Origin: Streptomyces sp. DSM 110735
Lineage (GTDB): Bacteria; Actinomycetota; Actinomycetes; Streptomycetales; Streptomycetaceae
Direction: 5' to 3'
DNA: 64,000 nucleotides
NCBI RefSeq assembly: GCF_016482685.1
Contig: NZ_JACYHF010000013.1
Span: 1-64,000 of the forward strand
Under the pieces are notes generated by a model. It had not been told where the DNA came from. It worked only from the letters and a program-made list of their open reading frames with translations, and searched no databases. Shown here piece by piece: positions 48,881-57,807 of this stretch. Position 1 is the first letter of the stretch; each line of letters starts with the position of its first letter. The position numbers were made by a program, and so were the translations under genes.

Positions 48881-50947
48881 ATGGCCGCCACCGCAACAGC
48901 CCCCGCCGCCGCGGTACCGGCGGACAGCTCCAGGACGGGCGCGGTCGCGGTGGCGGCCCTGCTCGTGTGCCTGGTCGCCGTCCTCGCGGTCCTCGACATC
49001 ACCCAGGGCACCTCCTCCGTCGGCGCGTCGGAGGTCTGGAAGGCGCTCACCGGCCGCGCCGACGAGGCAGACGCCTCCGTGGTCATCGCCTCCCGGCTGC
49101 CCCGCGCCGCCGCCGGACTGCTGGCCGGAGCCGCCCTCGGCATGGCCGGGTCCGCCCTGCAGACCGTCAGCCGCAACGTGCTCGCCTCCCCGGACACCCT
49201 TGCCGTCAACGCCGGTTCCTACCTCGGTCTCGGCGTGCTCGGCGCGAGCGGCGCCACGCTGCCCCTGTTCGCCTCCTCCGGCGTCGCCTTCACCGGCGGA
49301 CTCGCCGCCGCGGCCGTCGTCCTCTCGCTCGCCGGACCCGGCGCGGGCACCGTACGGCTCGTCCTCGCGGGCAGCGCCCTCTCGCTCGGTCTGTCCGCCG
49401 TCACCGACGCCCTGCTGCTGCTCTTCCCCGAGCGCACCCACGGCCTCTACCTCTGGAACCAGGGCAGCATCAGCCAGAACGGCTTCGACGGCGTCCTCCA
49501 GATGACCCCCGTCGCCGTCGCCGGACTCGTCGGACTCCTCCTGGTCGCCCGCCGACTCGACGCCCTCGCCCTCGGCGACGAAGCCGCGCGCGGCATCGGC
49601 GTCCCGGTCCGCGCCACCCGGATCACCGTGGTGGTGTGCGCCGCGCTGCTCTCGGCGGCGGCCGTCACCCTGACCGGTCCCGTCGGCTTCGTCGGTCTGT
49701 GCGCCCCCGCCCTGGTACGGCCCCTGGCCCGCAGGCTCCGGCCGTTCGTCCGCGTCCGGGTCCATCTGCCCGCCGCCGGACTTGCCGGTGCGGCACTCGT
49801 GCTCGGCGCCGACCTGCTGCTGCGCGCGAGCATGTCGAAGGAACTGTCCGTCGCCGTCCCCACCGGCGTCGTCACCAGCCTCCTCGGCGCCGTCTTCCTC
49901 GTCGGCATGGCCCTGCGCGTGCGGGACACCACCAGCGCAGCCGCGCCCGAGCGGCTGCGCATCCCGAGCCGCGCCGCGTTCCTCGCCACGGTCGCCGTAC
50001 TCGTCGCCGCCCTCGTCGGGATCACCATCGCCGGAGTGCTGCTCGGCGACACCAAGCTCCTCCTCGGGGACGTCGCCAACTGGGCCCAGGGGCAAGCCGG
50101 TCAGGCTGTCGGCTTCGTCCTCGACACCCGGGTGCCGAGAGTCCTCGCGGCGCTCCTCGCGGGCGCGGCCCTCGCCCTGTCCGGCACCCTCGTGCAGGCG
50201 GTCACCCGCAACCCGCTCGCCGAACCCGGCATCCTCGGCGTCTCCGGCGGCGCCGCCCTCGGCGCGGTCCTGCTCGTGACGACCGTCCCGGTCGCGGGGT
50301 CCTGGGGCATCGCCGGCGCCGCCTTCGCGGGCGCCGGGCTCGCCTCGCTGCTCGTCTTCGGACTCGCGGCACGCGGCGGCTTCGGGCAGAGCAGACTCGT
50401 CCTCGTCGGCATCGGCGTGTCCACCGCCGCCATCGCGCTGATCAGCCTGCTCATCGTGCTCACCGACCCGTTCAACGCGACCAAGGCGCTCACCTGGCTG
50501 TCCGGTTCCACCTACGGACGTACGCTCACCGACGCGCTGCCCGTCGCCGGGGCGCTGGTGCTCGGCATCGTCGTCGCCGTCGTACGGCGCACCGAACTCG
50601 ACCTGGTCTCGCTGGACGACGACACGCCCCGGCTGCTCGGACTGCGCACCGCACCGGCCAGATTCGGACTCCTGGTGGTCGCCGTACTGCTCAGCGCGAC
50701 CGCCGTCGCGGCAGCCGGAACCATCGGCTTCGTCGGTCTGGTCGCGCCGCACGCCGCCCGCGCCCTGGTCGGCCGCAGGCACGCGCGGGTCGTCCCGGTC
50801 GCCCTGCTCCTGGGTGCCGTGCTGGTCTGCACCGCCGATCTCCTCGGCCGCACCGTCATCGCCCCGGCCCAGCTCGGCGCCGGTCTGATGACCGCCGCGA
50901 TCGGCACGCCGTACTTCCTGTACCTGCTCGTCCGCTCCCGCCGCTAG
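48881..50947 (+). CDS. Fused double FecCD permease (FhuB-like)
   Basis: 688 residues: two complete FecCD permease units in one chain, each with about ten helices (roughly 25-340 and 360-685). Each unit has its own RLPRAAAGLLAGAALGMAG- or RVPRVLAALLAGAALALSG-type signature. This resembles E. coli FhuB, where the two halves form the whole channel, so a separate partner permease is unnecessary. It is the last gene of the operon and is followed by a terminator at 50968-51004. Confidence 0.93.
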   Translation: MAATATAPAAAVPADSSRTGAVAVAALLVCLVAVLAVLDITQGTSSVGASEVWKALTGRADEADASVVIASRLPRAAAGLLAGAALGMAGSALQTVSRNVLASPDTLAVNAGSYLGLGVLGASGATLPLFASSGVAFTGGLAAAAVVLSLAGPGAGTVRLVLAGSALSLGLSAVTDALLLLFPERTHGLYLWNQGSISQNGFDGVLQMTPVAVAGLVGLLLVARRLDALALGDEAARGIGVPVRATRITVVVCAALLSAAAVTLTGPVGFVGLCAPALVRPLARRLRPFVRVRVHLPAAGLAGAALVLGADLLLRASMSKELSVAVPTGVVTSLLGAVFLVGMALRVRDTTSAAAPERLRIPSRAAFLATVAVLVAALVGITIAGVLLGDTKLLLGDVANWAQGQAGQAVGFVLDTRVPRVLAALLAGAALALSGTLVQAVTRNPLAEPGILGVSGGAALGAVLLVTTVPVAGSWGIAGAAFAGAGLASLLVFGLAARGGFGQSRLVLVGIGVSTAAIALISLLIVLTDPFNATKALTWLSGSTYGRTLTDALPVAGALVLGIVVAVVRRTELDLVSLDDDTPRLLGLRTAPARFGLLVVAVLLSATAVAAAGTIGFVGLVAPHAARALVGRRHARVVPVALLLGAVLVCTADLLGRTVIAPAQLGAGLMTAAIGTPYFLYLLVRSRR

Positions 50948-50967
50948 AGCCTGACGGGCAGTCAACT

Positions 50968-51004
50968 CAGGGCGTGCGTCCCCGGCAAAGGGGCGCACGC
51001 CCTG
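50968..51004 (+). terminator. Terminator after the siderophore operon
   Basis: Left arm CAGGGCGTGCG (50968-50978) pairs with CGCACGCCCTG (50994-51004). After one bulged base an inner CCCC/GGGG stem continues to a GGCAAA loop. Confidence 0.8.
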
Positions 51005-51052
51005 TTTGCCTGAGCCCTGGACGCGCCCCCGGGCGAGCGACGAGAATGCGCC

Positions 51053-51823
51053 GTGTCGACAGGCGAACGGCCGTTCCCCCGGCCGCCCGGCTTCCCAGGA
51101 AGGCAGGTTGGCCACGTGCTGCTGCGTCTGCCCACGTCCGTGTCCGAGGCGCGAGGACATCTCGCCGATGGAGCCGTCCCCGTAGGCGGGGCGACGCTGG
51201 TCTGGGCCACCTGGCAACGCGACGGCTTCCCCGCGCAGGCACTGTCCCTGCGCGAACTCCCCGAGGCCAACGTCCTCGGCCGCGAGGAACTCGGCGGCGC
51301 CGTCGTCCTCCACCGCATAGACGAGCGCGTCCCCGAGGTCCTGCGCAGGGCCGCCGGATCGGTCGGCACCGGCGCCGTGCGCCGCGCGGCCACCGTCGGC
51401 GGCAACATAGCGGGCAGCAGCCTGCGCTGTCTGCTCCCGGCCGCGCTCGTCCTGGAGGCTCGCGCCAAGGTGCTCACCGCGGACGGGGTCTACGAGACCG
51501 ACTTCGCCGAAGTCCTCGCCAAGCGCCCGGTGTTGCTCAGCCTGCGCTGGCGTACGCCGGTCGCCAGCGCCTACCGCAAGCTCCCCGGCGAGCCGGGCGG
51601 ACCCCCGCCGCTCGTCGTCGCCTCCGCGCTGCACGCCCTCGGCGGCGACCGCTACCGGCTGTGCGTCGCCGTCCGCGACGGCTACGAGGTCCTCAGCGAG
51701 TCCACCGAGTGCGGCGCCGACCCCCGCGAACCGCTGCGCGCGCTGCGGGCGACGCCGGTCGGCGAGGTGGCCGCGGCGTGGGAGACCGTACAGTCGCAGG
51801 TGGTCGAGCTGACGGGGCGCTGA
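51053..51823 (+). CDS. Molybdopterin-dehydrogenase-type FAD-binding protein (CoxM-like), orphan
   Basis: 256 residues. FAD-binding segments ATVGGNIAGSSLRCLLPAAL and the N-terminal ... DGAVPVGGATLVW region match the FAD subunit of xanthine/CO dehydrogenase-type enzymes. No [2Fe-2S] or molybdopterin subunit is nearby. Either partners are elsewhere or it acts alone. GTG 51053 is used; GTG 51116 is an alternative with better family agreement at the N-terminus. Confidence 0.82.
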   Translation: MSTGERPFPRPPGFPGRQVGHVLLRLPTSVSEARGHLADGAVPVGGATLVWATWQRDGFPAQALSLRELPEANVLGREELGGAVVLHRIDERVPEVLRRAAGSVGTGAVRRAATVGGNIAGSSLRCLLPAALVLEARAKVLTADGVYETDFAEVLAKRPVLLSLRWRTPVASAYRKLPGEPGGPPPLVVASALHALGGDRYRLCVAVRDGYEVLSESTECGADPREPLRALRATPVGEVAAAWETVQSQVVELTGR

Positions 51824-51855
51824 GCGGGCGAGCTCCCTTGCGTGGCACATGAGTC

Positions 51856-51886
51856 GGGTCCCGGCGCGTTGTGCGCACCGGGACCC
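51856..51886. terminator. Bidirectional terminator between convergent genes
   Basis: GGGTCCCGG (51856-51864) and CCGGGACCC (51878-51886) are perfectly complementary with a 13-base loop, between the FAD protein stop and the MFS-Usp stop. Confidence 0.75.
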
Positions 51887-51905
51887 TGTCCTCTGCCGTG
51901 CCGTC

Positions 51906-53627
51906 TCAGACCGCGCTGTCGCGCAGCTTCGCCAGCGTCGCCGTCGTCACCTGCCGGGGCAGCCCGTCGCCCTCCACCAGGACCACGTCGCAGGACGCCC
52001 CGTGCGCCAGCGCGGCGGTCAGGCTGCCGTCCGCGAACTGGGCGAGCGCGCCGCGCGGCGAGCGGCCCACCGCCACCACACGGGCACGGACCCGGGCGGC
52101 GTGCTCGGCCAGCACCCGGCCCGCGGCCGCGTGGTCGCCCACGCTGGCCAGGACCTGACCGGTGGCGGCGATCCCGTGCGCCGCCAGCCGGTCGAGGTGC
52201 GCGGTGACGGCGGCTCGCGCCCGCGCGGTGCTCTCCGTCTCCGCCGCCTGCTCCTCCACCACGGCGGTCTCGTGCACATGCACCACCTCCAGTGGGCTGC
52301 CGGACTCGCGGGCCAACCGGGCGGCAGCGTCCACGATCGCGTCGGCACCGTCGTGCGCTCCCACGGCGACGACCACCGGCGGCACGTCCGTCGTGGCCGG
52401 AGCGCCCACGGCGGTGAGCGACGGCGTCAGCGGCGCGCCCTCTTCCGGGCGCTCCTCGGCCTGACGCAGCAGCCGGTGTCCGCCCGCCAGCACGGGAATC
52501 GCCAGCAGGAACGTGGTGGCACCCAGGTAGAACGGGACGCTCAGATCGGTCGCGTCGGCCAACTTACCCGCGACGTACGGCGCGAGACCGCCGCCGATGA
52601 AGCGCAGGAAGCCGTACGACGAGGAGGCGACCGGGCGCTCCACGGGGGAGACCAGCATGACCGCCTGCGTGGTCAGCGTGTTGTTGATGCCGATGAAGGC
52701 ACCGGAGATCACGACCGCCGTGATCACGACCGTCGGACTGTCCACCCCCGCCGCGATGACCGCCATCACGACGCTGAGGCAGAAGAGATTGACGTACAGC
52801 ACCGGCGCCGTGCCGAAGCGCGCCTGGAGACGAGGGGCGAAGAACACGCTGAACGCGGCGACGAGCAGCCCCCAGCCGGTGAAGACCAACCCGAGCTTGT
52901 GGGCGTCCAGTTCCATGGGGTACGGCGCGTAGCCGAGCATGGTGAAGAAGCCCCAGTTGTACAGCAGCGCCATGATGCCCATGGTCAACAGACCCCGGTG
53001 GCGCAGCGCCTTGAGCGGGGCCAGCGGCGAGGTGGGCCGGGCGGGCTTCGGCAGGGACGGTACGAAGGCGAGCGTGGCGACCAGCGCGATGGCCATCAGC
53101 ACGGCGACGCCGAAGAACGGACCGCGCCAACTGATCGCCCCCAACTCGCCGCCCAGCAAAGGTCCGACGGCTATGCCGAGACCGAGCGCGGTCTCGTACA
53201 GGATGATCGCGCCGCCGAAGCCACCGCTCGCGGAGGCCACGATGACCGCCAGCGAGGTGGCGATGAACAAGGCGTTGCCGAGCCCCCAGCCCGCCCGGAA
53301 GCCGACGATGCCGTTGATGGAACCGCTGCACCCGGCGAGGGCGGCGAAGACGACGATGATCGCCAGGCCGATCACCAGCGTGCGCTTGGCGCCGAACCGG
53401 CCGGAGAACCAGCCGACCACCAGCATCGCGACCGCGGTGACGATCAGATAGCTGCTGAACAGCAGCGAGACCTGGCTGGGGGTGGCGTGCAGGTTCTTGG
53501 CCAGGGCGGGCAGGATCGGGTCCACCAGACCGATGCCCATGAACGAGATGACACAGGCGAACGCGACGGCCCAGACGGCCTTCGGTTGCCGGAACGGGCT
53601 GGCGGCCTTTCCATGCGGTGCAGTCAT
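51906..53627 (-). CDS. MFS transporter fused to a UspA-like domain
   Basis: 573 residues from ATG 53627. A 12-helix MFS transporter (about 15-400, with GIGLVDPILPALAKNLHATPSQV and GWFSGRFGAKRTLV typical of DHA-type drug exporters) is followed by a UspA-like domain (about 420-560, PPVVVAVGAHDGADAIVDAAARLARESG ... VVAVGRSPRGALAQFADGSLTAALA). The Usp part probably binds nucleotide and could gate or report on transport; that is inference. It lies downstream of a MarR gene on the same strand. Confidence 0.9.
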   Translation of the reverse strand: MTAPHGKAASPFRQPKAVWAVAFACVISFMGIGLVDPILPALAKNLHATPSQVSLLFSSYLIVTAVAMLVVGWFSGRFGAKRTLVIGLAIIVVFAALAGCSGSINGIVGFRAGWGLGNALFIATSLAVIVASASGGFGGAIILYETALGLGIAVGPLLGGELGAISWRGPFFGVAVLMAIALVATLAFVPSLPKPARPTSPLAPLKALRHRGLLTMGIMALLYNWGFFTMLGYAPYPMELDAHKLGLVFTGWGLLVAAFSVFFAPRLQARFGTAPVLYVNLFCLSVVMAVIAAGVDSPTVVITAVVISGAFIGINNTLTTQAVMLVSPVERPVASSSYGFLRFIGGGLAPYVAGKLADATDLSVPFYLGATTFLLAIPVLAGGHRLLRQAEERPEEGAPLTPSLTAVGAPATTDVPPVVVAVGAHDGADAIVDAAARLARESGSPLEVVHVHETAVVEEQAAETESTARARAAVTAHLDRLAAHGIAATGQVLASVGDHAAAGRVLAEHAARVRARVVAVGRSPRGALAQFADGSLTAALAHGASCDVVLVEGDGLPRQVTTATLAKLRDSAV

Positions 53628-53688
53628 TACCGCTTCTCTCCAGTCATGACGTGACGGGGACAGAGACCTCAAGGGGATGGAGTTGAAA

Positions 53689-53720
53689 GGGGGTTGTGCG
53701 TTGTGGGGGTTGTGCGTTGT
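53689..53720. repeat. 16-bp exact tandem repeat in the MFS-Usp leader
   Basis: GGGGGTTGTGCGTTGT occurs twice without spacing (53689-53704 and 53705-53720), 62 bases upstream of the MFS-Usp start. Confidence 0.8.
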
Positions 53721-53735
53721 GTACGGGTACGGGAC

Positions 53736-53769
53736 GGGCGCCTCGGGTCCGGCCGGGGGTGAGGCGCCC
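53736..53769 (-). terminator. Hairpin at the 3' end of the MarR gene
   Basis: Perfect nine-base arms GGGCGCCTC (53736-53744) and GAGGCGCCC (53761-53769) directly after the MarR stop; may limit readthrough into the MFS-Usp gene. Confidence 0.55.
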
Positions 53770-53775
53770 GGGGCG

Positions 53776-54237
53776 CTAGTGCGCTCCGTCCTCCTCGATC
53801 GCGCGGGCCAGTGCCGGGAGCGCCGTACGGATCGCCGCCCGCTCCTCCTCGGGCAGCCGCTCCAGGAGCAGCCCCAGCGCCTCCGAGCGCTCGACCCGGC
53901 GCCGCCGGAACACCTCAAGACCGGTCTCGGTCGCCTCGACCAGCACGCCCCGGCCGTCGGTGTGGTCGGCGGTGCGCCGCACCAGACCCGCGCGTTCCAT
54001 ACGGGTGACGAGCTGGGTCATGTTGGGCTGGGTGGCGTTCTCGGCCCGGGCCAGCTCGGTCAGCCGCTGCGGACCCTCGCGACCCAGCCGGCCGAGCGCG
54101 GAGGAGGCGGCGGTGCTCAGTCCGCCCGCCGTGGCGCTGCGGCGCACGTACCGCACCAGGTGCTCCACGGCGATCATCAGATCGTCGGCCGACGCGTCGT
54201 GCCGCGCCCCGCCGGAGTCCATAACCCGCTTATCCAT
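53776..54237 (-). CDS. MarR-family regulator of the MFS-Usp transporter
   Basis: 153 residues with a winged helix (SSALGRLGREGPQRLTELARAENATQPNMTQLVTRMERAGLV) and wing DHTDGRGVLVEAT. It is transcribed toward the MFS-Usp gene. A CATAA-N5-TTATG palindrome (54235-54249) covers its own start codon, a likely autoregulatory site. ATG 54237 has a GGAG site just upstream; ATG 54222 is an alternative. Confidence 0.9.
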   Translation of the reverse strand: MDKRVMDSGGARHDASADDLMIAVEHLVRYVRRSATAGGLSTAASSALGRLGREGPQRLTELARAENATQPNMTQLVTRMERAGLVRRTADHTDGRGVLVEATETGLEVFRRRRVERSEALGLLLERLPEEERAAIRTALPALARAIEEDGAH

Positions 54238-54249
54238 AACTCCATTATG
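54235..54249. promoter_or_regulatory. Palindrome over the MarR start codon
   Basis: CATAA-CTCCA-TTATG, with perfect five-base arms, includes the start codon of the minus-strand MarR gene; a plausible autoregulatory operator. Confidence 0.5.
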
Positions 54250-54428
54250 CAGATACGTGTAGCGTGAATCAATGGCAGGTCCCGCCCGCGCCCCGACCAG
54301 GATTTACGCCGCCGAAGTACCCGGGAACCTCCCCTTAAGCGCGCCGAAACGGCGGGGAAACCGCCTGCCGCGACCCTTCCGAGCACGCCTCCGGACAGTC
54401 CGGAGCGGCCGACGGAGAGGGATCAGCC

Positions 54429-56177
54429 GTGACGGAGATCGTCGACAAGCAGGCCGCCCCACCGGCCCCGCCCGGCAGCCGGACCTACAACGAGTGGGCC
54501 CGCAACGACACCCTGGAGGACTACTCCCTGCGCTACGCGCCGAAGTCCTTCCGCCGCTGGAGCCCCTACGTCGTGGCCACCACCGCGCTCGGCGGTATCG
54601 CCTACCTCGCGGACTTCGCCATCGGCGGCTCCATCGCCGTCTCCCACGGCTTCACCAGCGCCATGGTGGCCATCCTGACCGCCGCGGTCGTCATCTTCCT
54701 CACCGGCATCCCGATCTCGTACTACTCCGCGAAGTACTCGATCGACATGGACCTGCTGACCCGGGGCGCGGGCTTCGGCTACCTCGGCTCGACCCTCACC
54801 TCGGTCATCTACGCCAGCTTCACCTTCATCTTCTTCGCGCTCGAGGGCTCGATCATGGCGCAGGCCCTCGAACTCGGCCTGCACATCCCGCTCGCCCTCG
54901 GCTACGTCATCTGCTCCCTGGTCGTCCTGCCGCTCGTCGTGTACGGCATGACCGCGCTCTCCCGGATGCAGGTGTGGACCCAGCCGGTCTGGCTGGTGCT
55001 GATGGTCGCGCCGTTCGTCTCCATCGCCGTCCAGGAGCCGGAGAAGTTCGGCAAGTTCACCCACTTCGCCGGGAACTCGCCCACCGGCTCCAGCCTCAGC
55101 ATGATCGGGGTCGGAGCGGGCGCGGGCGTGGCGCTCTCCCTGATCGCACAGATCGGGGAGCAGGTGGACTACCTGCGCTTCATGCCCGACAAGACGGCGG
55201 CGAACGGCAGGCAGTGGTGGGCCGCCGTGCTCAGCGCCGGACCCGGCTGGGTCGTCCTCGGCGCGCTCAAGCAGATCGGCGGCGCCTTCCTCGCCTTCTA
55301 CATCGCGGGCAGTGTCGGGCTCGGCATGGCCAACGAGCCGATCCAGCAGTACGTCCACGGGTTCGGCACCTTCGCCGCGCCCGTCGCCCTGGGTCTCGCC
55401 ACGTTCTTCGTGATCCTGTCCCAGATAAAGATCAACTCCACGAACGCGTACTCCGGTTCGCTGTCCTGGTCCAACTTCTTCTCGCGGCTGACCCACCGTC
55501 ACCCCGGGCGCGTGGTCTACATCTTCCTCAACGTCGGCATCGCGCTCGCCCTCATGGAGTTCGGCGTCTTCGGCTTCCTCAACACCGTGCTCGGGTTCTA
55601 CTCCAACGTGGCCATCGCCTGGATCGGCGCGGTCGTCGCCGACCTGGTCGTCAACAAGCCGCTCGGACTGAGCCCGTCGTACATCGAGTTCAAGCGAGCC
55701 CACCTCCACCACTTCAACCCGGTCGGCTTCGGCTCGATGCTGATCGCCTCGGCGGTGTCCATCGCGGCGTACTTCGGGGCTTTCGGCGCGTACGGCAAGG
55801 CGTTCTCGCCGTTCGTGGCACTGGTCCTTGCCATGGTGCTGTCGCCGCTGTTCGCGGTGGTGACGAAGGGGCGGTACTACATAGCGCGGGTGGATGACCT
55901 GGGAGCGCCGCACATGGTCGCGGCGCACATGGGCGAGCCGCACATGGACGAACCCCACATGGGCGCGCCGCACATGTCCGACGCCCCCGGCACCCTCGAC
56001 TGCGCCGTGTGCGCCACCGCCTTCGAGCGTCCCGACATGGCCAACTGCCCCTTCCACCAGGGCACCGTCTGCTCCCTGTGCTGCAGCCTGGAGAAGGACT
56101 GCCACGACCGGTGCAAGAGCGCGGAGACGGCAGGGCCCGTGGCACTCGCCGCCCCCACGCTGCGCGCCACGGAGTGA
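54429..56177 (+). CDS. NCS1-family permease with His-Met-repeat and eight-cysteine C-terminal tail
   Basis: 582 residues. An N-terminal ... LRYAPKSFRRWSPYVV leads into about twelve membrane helices of a nucleobase:cation symporter-1 (cytosine/purine-type) permease (about 40-480). After the last helix and a RYYIARVDDL stretch comes an HM repeat, His-Met at residues 495, 500, 505, 510 and 515. A Cys cluster follows, C-x2-C-x11-C-x7-C-x2-CC-x5-C-x3-C (525-562), with a His between. The tail looks metal-binding and is not part of the transport fold. Possible roles: metal sensing of transport, or a regulatory Zn/Fe-S site. A second NCS1 gene follows. Confidence 0.88.
   Translation: MTEIVDKQAAPPAPPGSRTYNEWARNDTLEDYSLRYAPKSFRRWSPYVVATTALGGIAYLADFAIGGSIAVSHGFTSAMVAILTAAVVIFLTGIPISYYSAKYSIDMDLLTRGAGFGYLGSTLTSVIYASFTFIFFALEGSIMAQALELGLHIPLALGYVICSLVVLPLVVYGMTALSRMQVWTQPVWLVLMVAPFVSIAVQEPEKFGKFTHFAGNSPTGSSLSMIGVGAGAGVALSLIAQIGEQVDYLRFMPDKTAANGRQWWAAVLSAGPGWVVLGALKQIGGAFLAFYIAGSVGLGMANEPIQQYVHGFGTFAAPVALGLATFFVILSQIKINSTNAYSGSLSWSNFFSRLTHRHPGRVVYIFLNVGIALALMEFGVFGFLNTVLGFYSNVAIAWIGAVVADLVVNKPLGLSPSYIEFKRAHLHHFNPVGFGSMLIASAVSIAAYFGAFGAYGKAFSPFVALVLAMVLSPLFAVVTKGRYYIARVDDLGAPHMVAAHMGEPHMDEPHMGAPHMSDAPGTLDCAVCATAFERPDMANCPFHQGTVCSLCCSLEKDCHDRCKSAETAGPVALAAPTLRATE
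55911..55985 (+). repeat. 15-bp minisatellite in the permease gene, five units (locus B)
   Basis: Five units of 15 bases, each beginning CACATG, encode the pentapeptides HMVAA, HMGEP, HMDEP, HMGAP and HMSDA. It has the same period and core as 2015-2149 and 59016-59075. The unit is five codons, so copy changes stay in frame. Confidence 0.85.
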
Positions 56178-56202
56178 CACCGAGGCACGGGCGGACGGAC
56201 GG

Positions 56203-56236
56203 CCCGGACCCGCCCCCAGGACGCGGCGGGTCCGGG
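56203..56236 (+). terminator. Terminator between the two NCS1 permease genes
   Basis: Perfect 12-base arms CCCGGACCCGCC and GGCGGGTCCGGG with a ten-base loop, followed by a T-rich stretch, 25 bases after the stop. Confidence 0.8.
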
Positions 56237-56304
56237 TCATTCCTTGTATCCCCTGGCCCCCGCGCTTAGCCTCTGGCTCGACACGTCAGGACAGGCAGGC
56301 CGAC

Positions 56305-57807
56305 ATGACGCATCCGCAGGACCCCCGCCACAGCGGAGCCGACCGCCAGATCCATCTGGAGACGCAGGGCCTCGACGTGATCGGCGACGCCGACCGCAAG
56401 GGCACCCCGAGCACCCTGTTCTGGCCCTGGTTCGGCGCCAACGTCTCCGTCCTCGGGCTCAGCTACGGCGCCTTCGCGCTCGGCTTCCACATCTCCTTCT
56501 GGCAGGCTCTCGTCGCCGGAGTGCTCGGCATCGTCGCCTCCTTCGTGCTCTGCGGCCTCATCGCGGTCGCGGGCAAACGCGGCTCCGCCCCCACCATGGT
56601 CCTCAGCCGCGCCGCCTACGGCGTACGCGGCAACCGTCTGCCGTCCGTCGTCTCCTGGATACTCACCGTCGGCTGGGAGACCGCCCTCGCCACCCTCGCG
56701 ACCCTCGCCACCGCCACCGTCTTCGCCCGGCTCGGCTGGGGCGGCGGCACCGAGACCAAGGCCGTCGCGCTCCTCGTGGTGGCCGCGCTCACCGTGGTCG
56801 GCGGCGTCATGGGCTTCGACCTCATCATGCGGATCCAGACGGTCATCACCCTGATCACCGGCGTGCTCACCGTCATCTACATCGCCCTGGTCGCCGACCA
56901 CATCGACTGGGACACCGTCAGCGCCATCCCCGCGGGCTCCGCCCAGCAGTTCATCGGCGCGCTGGTCTTCGTGATGACCGGCTTCGGCCTCGGCTGGGTC
57001 AACGCCGCCGCCGACTACTCCCGTTACCTGCCCCGCGACTCCTCCAGCCGGGGCGTCATCGGCTGGACCGCCTTCGGCGCCTCCGCGGCCCCGCTGCTCC
57101 TGCTGGTCTTCGGCCTGCTGCTCGCGGGCTCCTCCGACAAGCTGAGCGAGGCGATCGCCGCCGACCCCATCGGCGCCCTGACCACCATCCTGCCCACCTG
57201 GTTCCTGGTCCCCTTCGCGCTCGTCGCCGTCCTCGGTCTGATCGGCGGCGCCGTCCTCGACATCTACTCCTCCGGCCTCGCCCTCCTCTCCGCCGGACTG
57301 CGCGTGCCCCGCTATCTGGCCGCGTTCGTGGACGGTGTCCTGATGATCGCCGGGTCCATCTACATCGTGTTCTTCGGCGGAGCCTTCCTCGACGAGTTCA
57401 TGGGCTTCCTCACCACCCTCGGCGTGCCCATCGCCGCGTGGTGCGGGGTGATGCTCGCCGACCTCGCCCTGCGCCACCGCGACTACGACGAGGGCGACCT
57501 GTACCGCCCCGAGGGCCGCTACGGCGACGCGCCCGTCCTGCCCCTCGCCCTCACCGTCGCCGCCACCGCCGTCGGCTGGGGTCTGGTCACCAACACCGCC
57601 GCGAACTGGCTCACCTGGCAGGGCTATCTGCTCGGCCCGCTCGGCCTCGGCGGCAAGTCGGGGGAGTGGGCGTACGCCAACCTCGGCGTCCTCGTCGCCC
57701 TCGCGCTCTCCTTCCTCGGCACCCTGCTGTTCGGCCGGGGACGGGTGCGCGCACAGGAGGCGGCGCCGCCGAGCCCGCCGCCGTACGAGGGGAGCCCCGC
57801 CGTATGA
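56305..57807 (+). CDS. NCS1-family purine/cytosine permease
   Basis: 500 residues from ATG 56305. About twelve helices of the NCS1 family (FWPWFGANVSVLGLSYGAFALG, GFGLGWVNAAADYSRYLPRD). It moves nucleobases, hydantoins or related compounds with a cation. Unlike its neighbour it lacks a His/Cys tail. Its stop overlaps an isochorismatase-family hydrolase gene by four bases, so that enzyme probably acts on the imported compound (for example an amide or ring-opened pyrimidine). Confidence 0.9.
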   Translation: MTHPQDPRHSGADRQIHLETQGLDVIGDADRKGTPSTLFWPWFGANVSVLGLSYGAFALGFHISFWQALVAGVLGIVASFVLCGLIAVAGKRGSAPTMVLSRAAYGVRGNRLPSVVSWILTVGWETALATLATLATATVFARLGWGGGTETKAVALLVVAALTVVGGVMGFDLIMRIQTVITLITGVLTVIYIALVADHIDWDTVSAIPAGSAQQFIGALVFVMTGFGLGWVNAAADYSRYLPRDSSSRGVIGWTAFGASAAPLLLLVFGLLLAGSSDKLSEAIAADPIGALTTILPTWFLVPFALVAVLGLIGGAVLDIYSSGLALLSAGLRVPRYLAAFVDGVLMIAGSIYIVFFGGAFLDEFMGFLTTLGVPIAAWCGVMLADLALRHRDYDEGDLYRPEGRYGDAPVLPLALTVAATAVGWGLVTNTAANWLTWQGYLLGPLGLGGKSGEWAYANLGVLVALALSFLGTLLFGRGRVRAQEAAPPSPPPYEGSPAV

